Origin: an uncultured Lentisphaeria bacterium
GTDB lineage: Bacteria; Verrucomicrobiota; Lentisphaeria; Victivallales; UBA1829
NCBI GenBank assembly: GCA_949282305.1
Contig: CASDPB010000126.1
Coordinates: forward strand, 1-64,000
DNA: 64,000 nt
Direction: 5' to 3'
Made by a program: the position numbers and the translations under genes. Of this stretch, positions 40,879 through 49,647 are shown one piece after another; within the stretch, counting starts at the first letter, position 1, and every line of letters begins with the position of its first letter. A model generated the notes under the pieces. It had not been told where the DNA came from. It saw nothing but the letters and a program-made list of their open reading frames with translations, and ran no database searches.

Positions 40879-42609
40879 TTACAGCTTATTTTCAACATCG
40901 TTCTGCAATTTTTTTACGAAAGTTGCGAGATCCATCTCTCCAAGCTGGTCTTCGCGGCGGGAGCGGATCGAGAACGTGTTGTTCTGCATTTCCTTGTCGC
41001 CGACGACCGCCATGAACGGAATGCGCATGTTCCTTGCATCCTTGATTTTCGCGCCCATGCTTTCCTTGCGGACGTCGCATTCCACACGGAATCCGGCTTT
41101 TTTGAGCTCTTTTGCCGCATTCAGGCAGTATTCGTGCTGGCGTTCGGTGATCGGAATCAGGCGGACCTGTTCCGGCGCGAGCCATGCGGGGAATGCTCCT
41201 GCGAAATGTTCGATCAGGATACCGAAGAAACGTTCCAGCGAACCGAACAGCGCGCGGTGGACCATATACGGCTGATGGCGCTGTCCGTCCTCGCCGATGT
41301 AGTGAATCTGAAAACGTTCCGGCAGGTTGAAGTCGAACTGAATAGTGGATGTCTGCCATTCTCGTCCGATCGCGTCCTTGACCTTGAGGTCGATTTTCGG
41401 ACCGTAGAATGCGCCGCCGCCTTCATCCACTTCATAAGCGAGACCGCTTTTTTCAATCGCGTTGACCAGAGACTTCTGCGCCTGTTCCCAGCGTGCGGGA
41501 TCGCCGACCGCCTTTTCGGGGCGTGTCGAGAGATACGCCTTGATCTCCTTGAACTGGAAGGTCTTCCAGATGTGGAGACAGAAGCGGAGCACTTCTTCGA
41601 TTTCGGACTCGATCTGTTCCGGAGTGCAGATGATGTGGGCATCGTCCTGCGTGAATCCCCGGACGCGCATCAGTCCGTGCAGCACACCGCTCTTTTCATA
41701 ACGGTAGACGGTTCCGAGTTCCGCCCAGCGGCAGGGCAGTTCGCGGTAGGAGCGGACGCGGGATTTGTAGATTTCGATATGGAAAGGGCAGTTCATCGGT
41801 TTTACAAAATAATCGACGTCGTCAATTTCCATCGGGGAATACATGCTGTCCTTGTAGAATCCGAGGTGCCCGCTGGTTTCCCAGAGATTTGCGCGCCCGA
41901 TATGCGGTGTATACAGCAGGTCATAGCCGTTCGCCATGTGCTCCCCGCGCCAGAATGTTTCGATGAGGTTGCGGATGAGCGCGCCGCGCGGATGCCACAG
42001 GACGAGACCGGGGCCGACGGTCTCGGAGACGCTGAACAGGTCAAGTTCCCTGCCGATTTTGCGATGGTCGCGCTTTTTGGCTTCCTCGATCTTCTGAAGA
42101 TATTCCCTGAGTTCCTTCTTGTCGGAGAATGCGGTTCCGTAGATGCGGGTCAGCATCGGATTGGACTCCTTGCCTCTGTAATAGGAACCCGCAATGCTCG
42201 TCAGCTTGAATGCGCCGATGTCGCCGGTGTTGTCCACATGCGGACCGCGGCAGAGATCGACGAAATTGCCGAGCTGGTAAAAGGAGATCGCTTCGCCTTC
42301 GGGAATGTCCGCGAGACGTTCCAGCTTGAAGTTCTGTTTCTTTTCCGTCAGGAGTTTGACTGCTTCCTCGCGAGTGAGTTCAAAACGGGTGAACGGGAGC
42401 TTCTTTGCGGCAAGCTCGGTCATTTTTTCTTCGATTTTCACCAGTTCTTCAGGTGTCAGCCTGACTGTTCCGAAATCGAAGTCGTAGTAGAATCCGTCTT
42501 CTGTGCTCGGGCCGATATCGAATTTGACATCGGGATACAGTTCAAGAACCGCCGCCGCCATCAGGTGCGACGCGCTGTGTCTTATGGTTTCGAGAGGAAA
42601 CTTGGCCAT
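40879..42609 (-). CDS. thrS: Threonyl-tRNA synthetase without the TGS domain
   Basis: This 576-residue class II synthetase starts at ETIRHSASHLMAAAV, already inside the editing domain (HSASH, CRGPHVDNTG). The usual first 60-70 residues (TGS fold) are missing, which accounts for the length of 576 against about 640. The catalytic motifs are complete: motif 1 HPRGALIRN, MNCPFHIEIY with the zinc Cys, motif 2 RYEKSGVLHGLMRVRGFTQDD and motif 3 RALFGSLERF. GAAGGAATAAGAT precedes the ATG. It heads the thrS-infC-rpmI-rplT-pheS-pheT block. Confidence 0.97.
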   Translation of the reverse strand: MAKFPLETIRHSASHLMAAAVLELYPDVKFDIGPSTEDGFYYDFDFGTVRLTPEELVKIEEKMTELAAKKLPFTRFELTREEAVKLLTEKKQNFKLERLADIPEGEAISFYQLGNFVDLCRGPHVDNTGDIGAFKLTSIAGSYYRGKESNPMLTRIYGTAFSDKKELREYLQKIEEAKKRDHRKIGRELDLFSVSETVGPGLVLWHPRGALIRNLIETFWRGEHMANGYDLLYTPHIGRANLWETSGHLGFYKDSMYSPMEIDDVDYFVKPMNCPFHIEIYKSRVRSYRELPCRWAELGTVYRYEKSGVLHGLMRVRGFTQDDAHIICTPEQIESEIEEVLRFCLHIWKTFQFKEIKAYLSTRPEKAVGDPARWEQAQKSLVNAIEKSGLAYEVDEGGGAFYGPKIDLKVKDAIGREWQTSTIQFDFNLPERFQIHYIGEDGQRHQPYMVHRALFGSLERFFGILIEHFAGAFPAWLAPEQVRLIPITERQHEYCLNAAKELKKAGFRVECDVRKESMGAKIKDARNMRIPFMAVVGDKEMQNNTFSIRSRREDQLGEMDLATFVKKLQNDVENKL

Positions 42610-42719
42610 TTTATCTTATTCCTTCTTAAAAAATAATGAAATTCGCCTTTTAATTTACATCCTTTCCGCAAAGTATCAAGCGCGGAACATGATTTTCCTG
42701 TGATTTGCGGAAGACGCCC

Positions 42720-43643
42720 TTATGTGTTCCAGAGCCTGACCCGTTCCAGAATTTCGTCGAGCCAGGCGGATTCTCCCGTATGCCATGCCATGTCGCGCCC
42801 CTCGGAGAATTTCAGCCAGGCGTGGGGCGGATCTTCGTGACAGTCCGTCCCGCCGCTGGAAAGCAGACCGTGTTTCCTGCAGTAGGCGCGATAGAACGCG
42901 GTGCATTCTTCCGGAACGGACGGATGGGCGCATTCGATACCGTCGAGCGGCAGGGCTTCCAGAATTTCATCCATCCGCTTTTCGTTCATTCCCCTGAAAT
43001 ATCCCGCCGGATGCGCGATCATGACGATTCCTCCGGCATCGTGGACGGCGTTGATGATTTCGCTGCCTTCCAGCAGACGGATCGCCTCGTAACTGCCGTC
43101 TTCGGACATTGCCTTCCGGCAGAGTTCCCCGTATTCCTTTCCGTCTCTGATGCAGTGCCGTGCAATCAGGTGATCCCGCTGGATTTCATTGCGGACATGC
43201 GTTATGCCCTGTTTTGCGAAAGTCCGCTCAGGACGGTAGAGGCGCAAAAGTTTTTCTCTGTCTGCGCGCGTGTAGTTGTGTCCCCGTTCCTGCAGAAGAC
43301 GGCAGAGCGCATCGCCCCATTCCCGCTGAAGTTCATGATAGGCGTCGAATATCTTCTGCAGTTTCGGCGGGGGAACGCGGGGAAGTCCGAGGCATACCAG
43401 ATCGAAACTGCCGACCGGGCTTTTGACGGTCATTTCCGCACCTGCGATGAATCCGACTCCCGGGAACTGTTTCGCTGTTTCCAGGATTTCCTCAAACGCA
43501 TCGAAGTTGTGGTGATCGGTAATGGCGAACGCGCGCAGGTTCAGTTCTTTCGCGCGCGAAAAATAATACTCCGGCGGGGTGCACGCATCATAACTCCAGA
43601 GCGAATGCAGATGAAGATCGTATGCGGCATATTTCTTTACCAT
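42720..43643 (-). CDS. PHP-domain metal-dependent phosphoesterase
   Basis: This protein of about 307 residues has PHP motifs DLHLHSLWSYD, AITDHHNFDAF, AGAEMTVK, MIAHPAGYF and GGTDCHEDPP. It resembles the TrpH/YciV group, which removes 3'-phosphates or cleaves small RNA/phosphoadenosine substrates, but the middle is longer and the substrate is open. The start is ATG 43643, because AAGGAG lies 11 bases upstream. A frame to 43772 adds 43 basic unconserved residues. It is divergent from the oxidoreductase gene. Confidence 0.8.
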   Translation of the reverse strand: MVKKYAAYDLHLHSLWSYDACTPPEYYFSRAKELNLRAFAITDHHNFDAFEEILETAKQFPGVGFIAGAEMTVKSPVGSFDLVCLGLPRVPPPKLQKIFDAYHELQREWGDALCRLLQERGHNYTRADREKLLRLYRPERTFAKQGITHVRNEIQRDHLIARHCIRDGKEYGELCRKAMSEDGSYEAIRLLEGSEIINAVHDAGGIVMIAHPAGYFRGMNEKRMDEILEALPLDGIECAHPSVPEECTAFYRAYCRKHGLLSSGGTDCHEDPPHAWLKFSEGRDMAWHTGESAWLDEILERVRLWNT

Positions 43644-43734
43644 ATTTCGCGAGGCTCCTTTTTCCGTGTCCGCTCTTACAATACCCCGGATGGAAATGAT
43701 TTCAATGCGGCGATACCGGTTTTTCCATGGAATC

Positions 43735-43763
43735 TTGACAGTTTGCCGGAGAGGGTGTACAGT
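43735..43763 (+). promoter_or_regulatory. Promoter for the OYE-family gene
   Basis: TTGACA (43735-43740), 17 bases, then TACAGT (43758-43763). The AAGGGGA ribosome site follows at 43778-43785. Confidence 0.6.
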
Positions 43764-43789
43764 ATCCCGCAACTCAACAAGGGGACTTC

Positions 43790-44884
43790 ATGATGGAGAA
43801 TCGACTTTTTACGCCGTTTCATATCGGCGGACTTGCAGTCCGCAACCGTTTTGTCCGTTCCGCAACACACGAAGGGCTTGCGGATGAGGCAGGCTTTTAT
43901 ACGAAGGCTCTCTCCGACGTCCTGACGCTTCTTGCACAGCATGAAGTCGGACTCATCATTCCGGGACACGCCTTTGTTTCACCGGAGGGGCGCGCTTCAA
44001 AATTTCAGGCGTCGGCGGCTTCGGATGACGTGATTCCCCATTGGCGGAAGGTTGTGGACCGGGTTCATTCCTGCGGGGCGAAAATGGCGCTTCAGCTCGC
44101 ACATGCCGGAGGAAATACCGCGGCGGTGGGGGCGGCGGGACCTTCCGCTTTTGCGCAGGCGCCGGGGAAACCGGAATGCCGTGAACTGTCCGCTGCTGAT
44201 ATTGAGAGACTGCAGACCGCGTTTGCCGCCGCCGCTGTCCGTGGGAAAGAAGCCGGATTTGACGCCGTGCAGATTCATGCGGCGCACGGTTATCTCCTGA
44301 GTCAGTTCCTTTCCCCCTGTTACAACCGGCGGACGGATTCCTACGGCGGTTCGCTTGCCAACCGGGCGCGGATGCTGTATGAGGTCTATGATGCGGTCCG
44401 CAGCGCGGTCGGCAGGGAATTTCCTGTGCTGGTCAAGATCAACTCGGCGGATTTTGCCGAAGGCGGGTTTTCGCCGGAGGAGTGCATCGAAGTCTGCCTT
44501 GAGCTGGAAAAGCGCGGGCTGAACGCCGTGGAACTTTCCGGAGGGATTCCGCCGGCGGGACCCGGACTGTCGCCGATCCGTCTGGAAGACGTCCGGGACG
44601 GCGGCAAAGTCTATTATGAAGACACTGCGCGCAGACTGAAAGCCGTGTCAGGGATTCCTGTGATTCTGGTCGGCGGCATCCGTTATCCGGAAAAGGCGCT
44701 TTCCCTGGTCGAAAGCGGTGCATGCGACATGATTTCATTGTCCCGCCCACTGATCCGCGAACCCGGGCTTCTCTGCCGCTGGCTCGCCGGAGACGGAATC
44801 CGTTCCGCCTGTGTATCCTGCAATGCCTGTTTCCGCCCGATCATCACCGGGCGCGGGGTGTATTGCCCGCGGGCAGGGAAATAA
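43790..44884 (+). CDS. Old-yellow-enzyme-family NAD(P)H:flavin oxidoreductase
   Basis: This 364-residue FMN beta/alpha-barrel enzyme has substrate-side QIHAAHGYLLSQFLSP and the NRRTDSYGGS motif, plus ILVGGIRYPEKA for phosphate binding. Near the C-terminus ACVSCNACF provides a CxxC that resembles the start of the iron-sulfur cluster ligands of 2,4-dienoyl-CoA reductases. The large second domain of those enzymes is absent, so this is a single-domain OYE. It reduces activated C=C bonds, and the substrate is unknown. Two adjacent ATGs give 43790 or 43793 as start. Confidence 0.88.
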   Translation: MMENRLFTPFHIGGLAVRNRFVRSATHEGLADEAGFYTKALSDVLTLLAQHEVGLIIPGHAFVSPEGRASKFQASAASDDVIPHWRKVVDRVHSCGAKMALQLAHAGGNTAAVGAAGPSAFAQAPGKPECRELSAADIERLQTAFAAAAVRGKEAGFDAVQIHAAHGYLLSQFLSPCYNRRTDSYGGSLANRARMLYEVYDAVRSAVGREFPVLVKINSADFAEGGFSPEECIEVCLELEKRGLNAVELSGGIPPAGPGLSPIRLEDVRDGGKVYYEDTARRLKAVSGIPVILVGGIRYPEKALSLVESGACDMISLSRPLIREPGLLCRWLAGDGIRSACVSCNACFRPIITGRGVYCPRAGK

Positions 44885-44889
44885 CAGGT

Positions 44890-45489
44890 TCACCGGCAGA
44901 TCAGCGCTCCGGCGATGGCGGAAAGCACGATCAGAAGCGTCATGGAGAGTTTGGTTTTATGAATCAGAAGGACTGTCGCGGCGCAGATCAGGAAGGCGGG
45001 AAACGAAAATGCGAATCCGGCGGGGAATTCCGGTGCATGAAACGTAATCAGGTTCCAGAGACTCCGGAAGGGAATCTCCTGCGTGAAGACAGACATGCCG
45101 AGGAAGATCACAACCGCGTAAAACAGCATTGCAAGTGCCGCGGAGCGCACTCCTTTCAGAATGCCTTTCACCAGAAGTTTCTCTTTCCATTTGTTGATGT
45201 AATAGACCGCGGCAGAACCGATGAGGATGGACGGCATGACGAGTCCGAGGCTGGCGGAAACCGCTCCCAAGAAGCCGCCCTGCGTGAAGCCGACATAAGT
45301 TGCGGAGTTGATTCCGATCGGTCCCGGAGTCACTTGCGCGATTGAGACCAGATTGCCGAAGGCGTCCATGGAAATGATTCCTCTGCGGTTCACGAATTCC
45401 GCAATCAGCAGAGGAACCAGAACATACCCGCCGCCGAAGCTGACGAGTCCGAACTGAAAGAACGTCCAGAACAGGGAAAGCACACTCAT
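44890..45489 (-). CDS. Chromate transporter family half-protein
   Basis: This 199-residue membrane protein of the CHR family has GLVSFGGGYVLVPLL and AQVTPGPIGINSATYVGF, the two signature segments, in six or so helices. Short CHR proteins act in pairs, and the partner (45486-46088) is adjacent and overlaps by four bases. Family members export or import oxyanions such as chromate and sulfate, but the true substrate is not known. The stop lies six bases from the OYE stop, and those genes converge. Confidence 0.88.
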   Translation of the reverse strand: MSVLSLFWTFFQFGLVSFGGGYVLVPLLIAEFVNRRGIISMDAFGNLVSIAQVTPGPIGINSATYVGFTQGGFLGAVSASLGLVMPSILIGSAAVYYINKWKEKLLVKGILKGVRSAALAMLFYAVVIFLGMSVFTQEIPFRSLWNLITFHAPEFPAGFAFSFPAFLICAATVLLIHKTKLSMTLLIVLSAIAGALICR

Positions 45490-46088
45490 TTCAGCACCTC
45501 GTTCCGTTTGATTCTGTATGTGCAGAAGAGCGTGTAAAGAATTCCCAGCGGCATGGAAAGGGCGATGATGCAGATCGGATTCAGCTTGAACAGGGCGAGG
45601 ATCAGGAAGGCGGAGACGCAGATGATTTCAAACCAGCCCTGAATCGTTTTTTTCGCAAGTCTTGCGGCTGTTACGATGATGAGCCCCGTGATGCAGGCGC
45701 GTACTCCGACAAAGGCACCCAGCAGATACGGATTTTCCGGTTTCAGATGCGGGAAAAACGCCGCAATGATGATAATGACCGTGACGGAAGGCAGGCAGAC
45801 TCCGAATACTGCCGCGAGCACCCCTCCGATTCCGGCGACTTTCATGCCCACGTAAATCGCGGAGTTTGCGGCGATGATGCCGGGAATGGTCTGGACCAAT
45901 GCCATCATGTCGAGCAGTTCCTCGCTGGATATGAGTTTGTTCTTTCTGCTGAAGGTTTCTTCGACGACCGGCAGAATCGCATATCCGCCGCCGACCACCA
46001 GTGCCGCGATTTTAGCGAACGTGTAAAACAGAAGCCAGAGCCTTTTTCCGTAACTGCTTTGATTTTCCTGTAAATCCATTTGATTCAT
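45486..46088 (-). CDS. Chromate transporter family half-protein, partner
   Basis: This 200-residue membrane protein has AALVVGGGYAILPVVEE and VQTIPGIIAANSAIYVGM, the same CHR signature as the next gene but clearly diverged. It is the first of the two-gene transcript. The start could be ATG 46088 or 46079, as neither has a strong ribosome site. The ATGA overlap with the second half implies coupled translation and a heterodimer. Confidence 0.86.
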   Translation of the reverse strand: MNQMDLQENQSSYGKRLWLLFYTFAKIAALVVGGGYAILPVVEETFSRKNKLISSEELLDMMALVQTIPGIIAANSAIYVGMKVAGIGGVLAAVFGVCLPSVTVIIIIAAFFPHLKPENPYLLGAFVGVRACITGLIIVTAARLAKKTIQGWFEIICVSAFLILALFKLNPICIIALSMPLGILYTLFCTYRIKRNEVLK

Positions 46089-46224
46089 CCGTTGAAAGTA
46101 GTTGAAGCGGTAATTTAAATGGAAAGCAGCCCTTTTTCAAACGCCGGCATTTGATTTCATGAAAACAGGTGTTAATTTTTACGGGAAAGCAGAACATTGG
46201 AAAAGTGGAAGGAAAGAAATATTT

Positions 46225-46788
46225 ATGGAAATCATATTGGCATCGGGGTCGCCGCGCAGACGCGAACTGCTGGAATCGTTCCGCATCCCGTTCCGGGTGT
46301 TCGTGCTGGAGGTGAAAGAGCTGGAGCAGGGAATTGATTTCAGGGCGGTTGCCGTTTCCAATGCGGAACTCAAGGCAGACGCGGCTGCCGAAGTGTTTCC
46401 CGATGCTCTTGTCATCGGCGCGGATACCGTGATCGAACTGGAACATTCCATCCTCGGAAAACCGTCCGACCGCGCAGATGCGGAACGGATGCTTCTGCGC
46501 ATGTCGGGACGCTCCCACAATGTCGTTACCGGCGTCTGCATGGTCTGCATGAACAGACGGATACGGATCTGCTTCGCGGATGTCAGCAGGGTTTTCTTCA
46601 AAGAGATCAGTCTTGAGACAGTCCGGCATTATATGGATTTGGTGCACGTCATGGACAAGGCAGGGGCGTATGCCGTTCAGGAACATGGCGAGCTGATCGT
46701 TGACCGTGTGGAAGGGTCTGTCAATAATGTGATCGGGCTGCCGGTGGAACGCATTGCCGAGACGCTCCGCCTCAACAGTCTGCTTTGA
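46225..46788 (+). CDS. maf: Maf-family nucleotide pyrophosphatase
   Basis: This 187-residue protein of the Maf/YhdE family cleaves non-canonical or modified NTPs (dTTP, UTP, m5U-type) to monophosphates. It has ASGSPRRRELL, the GADTVIELEHSILGKP segment and DKAGAYAVQEHGELIVDRVEG. The start is ATG 46225 because GGAAGGAAAG lies just upstream. A frame starting at 46159 adds 22 residues with no similarity. It converges with the polyprenyl synthase gene. Confidence 0.92.
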   Translation: MEIILASGSPRRRELLESFRIPFRVFVLEVKELEQGIDFRAVAVSNAELKADAAAEVFPDALVIGADTVIELEHSILGKPSDRADAERMLLRMSGRSHNVVTGVCMVCMNRRIRICFADVSRVFFKEISLETVRHYMDLVHVMDKAGAYAVQEHGELIVDRVEGSVNNVIGLPVERIAETLRLNSLL

Positions 46789-46812
46789 ACAACGGAATTT
46801 CCCGTTTGCGCT

Positions 46813-47892
46813 TCAGACGTTCCGCTCCAGAAGATAATTCAGGAGCCCGGCGAGAAGTTCCGTGTATTTGTTTTCCGGCAGGAGCGAAAGGGCATCCGCC
46901 GCCTTTTCCGTAAAGGAGGCGGTCTGCCGCAGAAGTGTGTCTTCCGCTCCGCAGTCGCGCATCATCGTGCGAAGTTCGTCAATGACTTCCGGCGGATATT
47001 CATCCAGTCCGGTCAGTTCTTTGAGACGTTTCCTGCCCGCTTCGGAAAGCCGGTGCACTGCTTCCAGATAGAGCAGAGTCGGCTTGCCCTCCTGAAAATC
47101 GGATCCGAGCGGTTTGCCGAATTTCTTCACATCGCCGAAGAGCCCGAGATAGTCGTCGCGAAGCTGGAATGCGATCCCGAGATTTTCCGCATAACAGCCG
47201 AGCGCGGCGATGGGTTCCGCGGAGAAATCGGCGGAATTCAGCGCGATGGCTCCGCCGCATTGCACGGCGAACTGAAGCAGACACGATGTCTTGCCGGAGA
47301 TCATCTTCATGACCTCATCCCGTCTGATGGATTCCAGCGGGCGCATCGGGAATTCCACATCGACGGCTTCCCCGGAAATCAGGCGGCGGTTGACTGTGGT
47401 CTGGAGAATGCCGACAAGTTTCAGAGTCAGTTCCGGAGAGCATCCTTTTTCCATGGAACGGAGGAGCATGTTGACCGCCCACGCCTGCTGGATGTCGCCG
47501 GCGAGAATCGCGAAATCGCGTCCGAATTTCGCGCAGACGTCCTTTTCTTTACGATATGCTTTCCGCGCATGGACGGCAAGTTCAATATGCGAGGTGTTCA
47601 ATCCACGCCGCATCTCGTCTTCATCAATGATGTCGTCGTGAACCAGGGTCCAGGAATGATAAATCTCGACTGCCGTTGCCGCATAAACTGCGGTGTCGGG
47701 AAAACCGCCGAGGGCGCCGCAGGCCCACATCAGGAGTGCGGGACGGAGACGCTTTCCTCCGTGCAGGGGATAGGCGCGCACGGCGGAGGCAAGGCACTCC
47801 GGTGATATCCCGGACGGAAAGGTGTCTTCCGCAATGGTTTGTGTAATCAATTTTGAAATTTTGTCGAGTTCTTTTCTGAGAAGATCATTCAT
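46813..47892 (-). CDS. Polyprenyl diphosphate synthase
   Basis: This 359-residue trans-prenyltransferase of the IspA/IspB fold builds chains from isopentenyl diphosphate. It has GGKRLRPALLMWA, the first aspartate motif HDDIIDED, GKTSCLLQFA and the second motif QLRDDYLGLFGD, in which the fifth position of DDxxD is Gly. The chain length cannot be set from sequence. A short chain (geranylgeranyl/farnesyl) or quinone side chain are both possible. The start follows AGGGGG. Confidence 0.9.
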   Translation of the reverse strand: MNDLLRKELDKISKLITQTIAEDTFPSGISPECLASAVRAYPLHGGKRLRPALLMWACGALGGFPDTAVYAATAVEIYHSWTLVHDDIIDEDEMRRGLNTSHIELAVHARKAYRKEKDVCAKFGRDFAILAGDIQQAWAVNMLLRSMEKGCSPELTLKLVGILQTTVNRRLISGEAVDVEFPMRPLESIRRDEVMKMISGKTSCLLQFAVQCGGAIALNSADFSAEPIAALGCYAENLGIAFQLRDDYLGLFGDVKKFGKPLGSDFQEGKPTLLYLEAVHRLSEAGRKRLKELTGLDEYPPEVIDELRTMMRDCGAEDTLLRQTASFTEKAADALSLLPENKYTELLAGLLNYLLERNV

Positions 47893-48083
47893 CGTTGTCC
47901 CCCTTTCGGTTTTCCGGTTAAAGACTAGCCTGATAGTCTATACTCTGAAATTCGATTTTTCAAGTCACCGCACAAAAACGGAACAAATGTTTTTTATCGT
48001 GCTGAAAAAGAGAATCCGAGATTGAATATCCGGAAAAGGGGGTTACATTATAAGGCTTTCATAACAGTATACTTAGGGGAACA

Positions 48084-49364
48084 ATGATGGAAATGAATTC
48101 TGAATCCGAATTTGCAGTGTTGAAGGTTGGCGGCAAGGAAATCAAACTGCCGGTAGTCGTCGGAACCGAGGGAGAAAAAGCATTTGACATTGCCCAGCTC
48201 CGGAAAGAGACAGGATATGTTTCTCTGGACCAGAGTCTTACCAATACCGCGGTCTGCTACAGCAGCATCACATTCATCGACGGAGAGAAAGGGATCCTCA
48301 GATACCGCGGCATCCCGATTGAGGAACTTGTAAAAACGGAGGCGTTTGTCAAAGTCGCCTACCTGCTGGTTCACGGAACGCTGCCGGATGAAGAGCAGGG
48401 GAGGCTTTTCTCCCGTCTTCTGAACAAGAACTCCCTGTTGCACGAAGACATGCGTCACTTCTTCGATCATTTCCCGCGCGGCGCTCATCCGATGCACATT
48501 CTTTCGACCATGATTAATGCTCTGGCTGCATTCTATCCGAATGTGGACCTGCTTTCTATGGACGAGGATATCGAGCTTTCCACGGCGCGCCTCATTTCAA
48601 TGGTCCGCACGATGGCGGCGATGGCATACAAGAAAAGCATCGGCGAGCCGGTCGTGTATCCGCGTCATGATCTTTCCTACTGCGCCAACTTCCTGAACAT
48701 GATGTTCGATTCGCCGGTTGCGCCGTATACGATCTGTCCCGAAGCGGTACGCATCCTGAACATTCTGCTGATCCTTCATGCGGATCACGAACAGAACTGT
48801 TCCACGACGACGGTCCGGACGATCGGCAGTGCGCAGGTGAATCTGTATGCCACGATTTCCGCAGGAATTTCGGCTCTTTCCGGTCCTCTTCACGGCGGCG
48901 CCAACCAGGAGGTCGTCGAGATGCTCCGCCATATTCAGGAGAACGGCGATGTGAAGAAATACGTGGATCAGGTCAAGGACAAGAAGAACACGCAGCGCCT
49001 GATGGGATTCGGGCATCGTGTCTACAAAACATTCGACCCGCGCGCCAAGATCATCAAGAAGGAGTGTCACGACTTCCTCAGGAAAATGAACATCAGCGAT
49101 CCTCTGCTGGATGTCGCTCTGGAGGTGGAGGACGTTGCCCTGCATGATGATTACTTCATCTCCCGCCACCTCTACCCGAATGTGGACTTTTATTCCGGCA
49201 TCGTCTACCGCGCGCTCGGCATTCCGGAGAATATGTTCACGGTGATGTTTGCTCTTGCGCGTCTGCCCGGCTGGATCGCCCACTGGAAGGAGATGATCGG
49301 CGCGAATACCAAAATCGTGCGTCCGCGTCAGGTCTATATCGGAAAGCGCCTCGGAGAAAAATAA
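48084..49364 (+). CDS. gltA: Citrate synthase, type II-like
   Basis: This 426-residue enzyme joins acetyl-CoA and oxaloacetate. It has the catalytic residues in LHADHEQNCSTTTVR (His), LHGGANQEVV with MGFGHRVYK (His), and VDFYSGIVYRALG (Asp). The N-terminal extension (residues 1-60) is typical of type II enzymes, which are hexamers sensitive to NADH. Two ATGs (48084, 48087) follow AGGGGAA, and the second has the better spacing. A weak promoter (TTGAAT, 18, CATTAT) may lie upstream. A strong terminator follows. Confidence 0.97.
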   Translation: MMEMNSESEFAVLKVGGKEIKLPVVVGTEGEKAFDIAQLRKETGYVSLDQSLTNTAVCYSSITFIDGEKGILRYRGIPIEELVKTEAFVKVAYLLVHGTLPDEEQGRLFSRLLNKNSLLHEDMRHFFDHFPRGAHPMHILSTMINALAAFYPNVDLLSMDEDIELSTARLISMVRTMAAMAYKKSIGEPVVYPRHDLSYCANFLNMMFDSPVAPYTICPEAVRILNILLILHADHEQNCSTTTVRTIGSAQVNLYATISAGISALSGPLHGGANQEVVEMLRHIQENGDVKKYVDQVKDKKNTQRLMGFGHRVYKTFDPRAKIIKKECHDFLRKMNISDPLLDVALEVEDVALHDDYFISRHLYPNVDFYSGIVYRALGIPENMFTVMFALARLPGWIAHWKEMIGANTKIVRPRQVYIGKRLGEK

Positions 49365-49398
49365 GATTCCGGCTTGGGACTGTTTTACCGCAAGGATT

Positions 49399-49451
49399 CG
49401 GGAAACGGACGGGGAAAAGAAAAATTCCTGTCCGTTTCCCGTGATTTTTTT
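49399..49451 (+). terminator. Rho-independent terminator after citrate synthase
   Basis: CGGGAAACGGAC (49399-49410) pairs perfectly with GTCCGTTTCCCG (49430-49441). On the plus strand TGA and seven Ts follow. Confidence 0.9.
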
Positions 49452-49539
49452 ACCGCATCCGCTTCAGAATGTTCTGTCCGCCGCCTGGCATTGGAACCCG
49501 GCTGTAAGGAGTCCGCCTGCTTCTGTGTCCCGTTCAGAC

Positions 49540-49582
49540 AAAAAAAACGGCATGACGCCGTTTCAGTTCAGGCGTCATGCCG
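49540..49582 (-). terminator. Rho-independent terminator after the beta-galactosidase gene
   Basis: CGGCATGACGCC (49548-49559) and GGCGTCATGCCG (49571-49582) form a perfect 12-base-pair stem. On the minus strand eight Ts follow (49547-49540). Confidence 0.92.
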
Positions 49583-49609
49583 GAGCAAAGAGATTTCCGA
49601 AGAATTGAA

Positions 49610-49637
49610 CGCAGGGCATAACGGATTACGCCCTGCG
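49610..49637 (-). repeat. Extra hairpin between the GH2 stop and its terminator
   Basis: CGCAGGGC (49610-49617) pairs with GCCCTGCG (49630-49637), loop of 12 bases. It lies 10 bases after the GH2 stop and before the main terminator, and may protect the 3' end of the message. Confidence 0.5.
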
Positions 49638-49647
49638 CTGTCTTTCA

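Noticed and set aside
41134-42636. 500-codon plus-strand open frame
   Set aside because: It is antisense to thrS and has no independent support.
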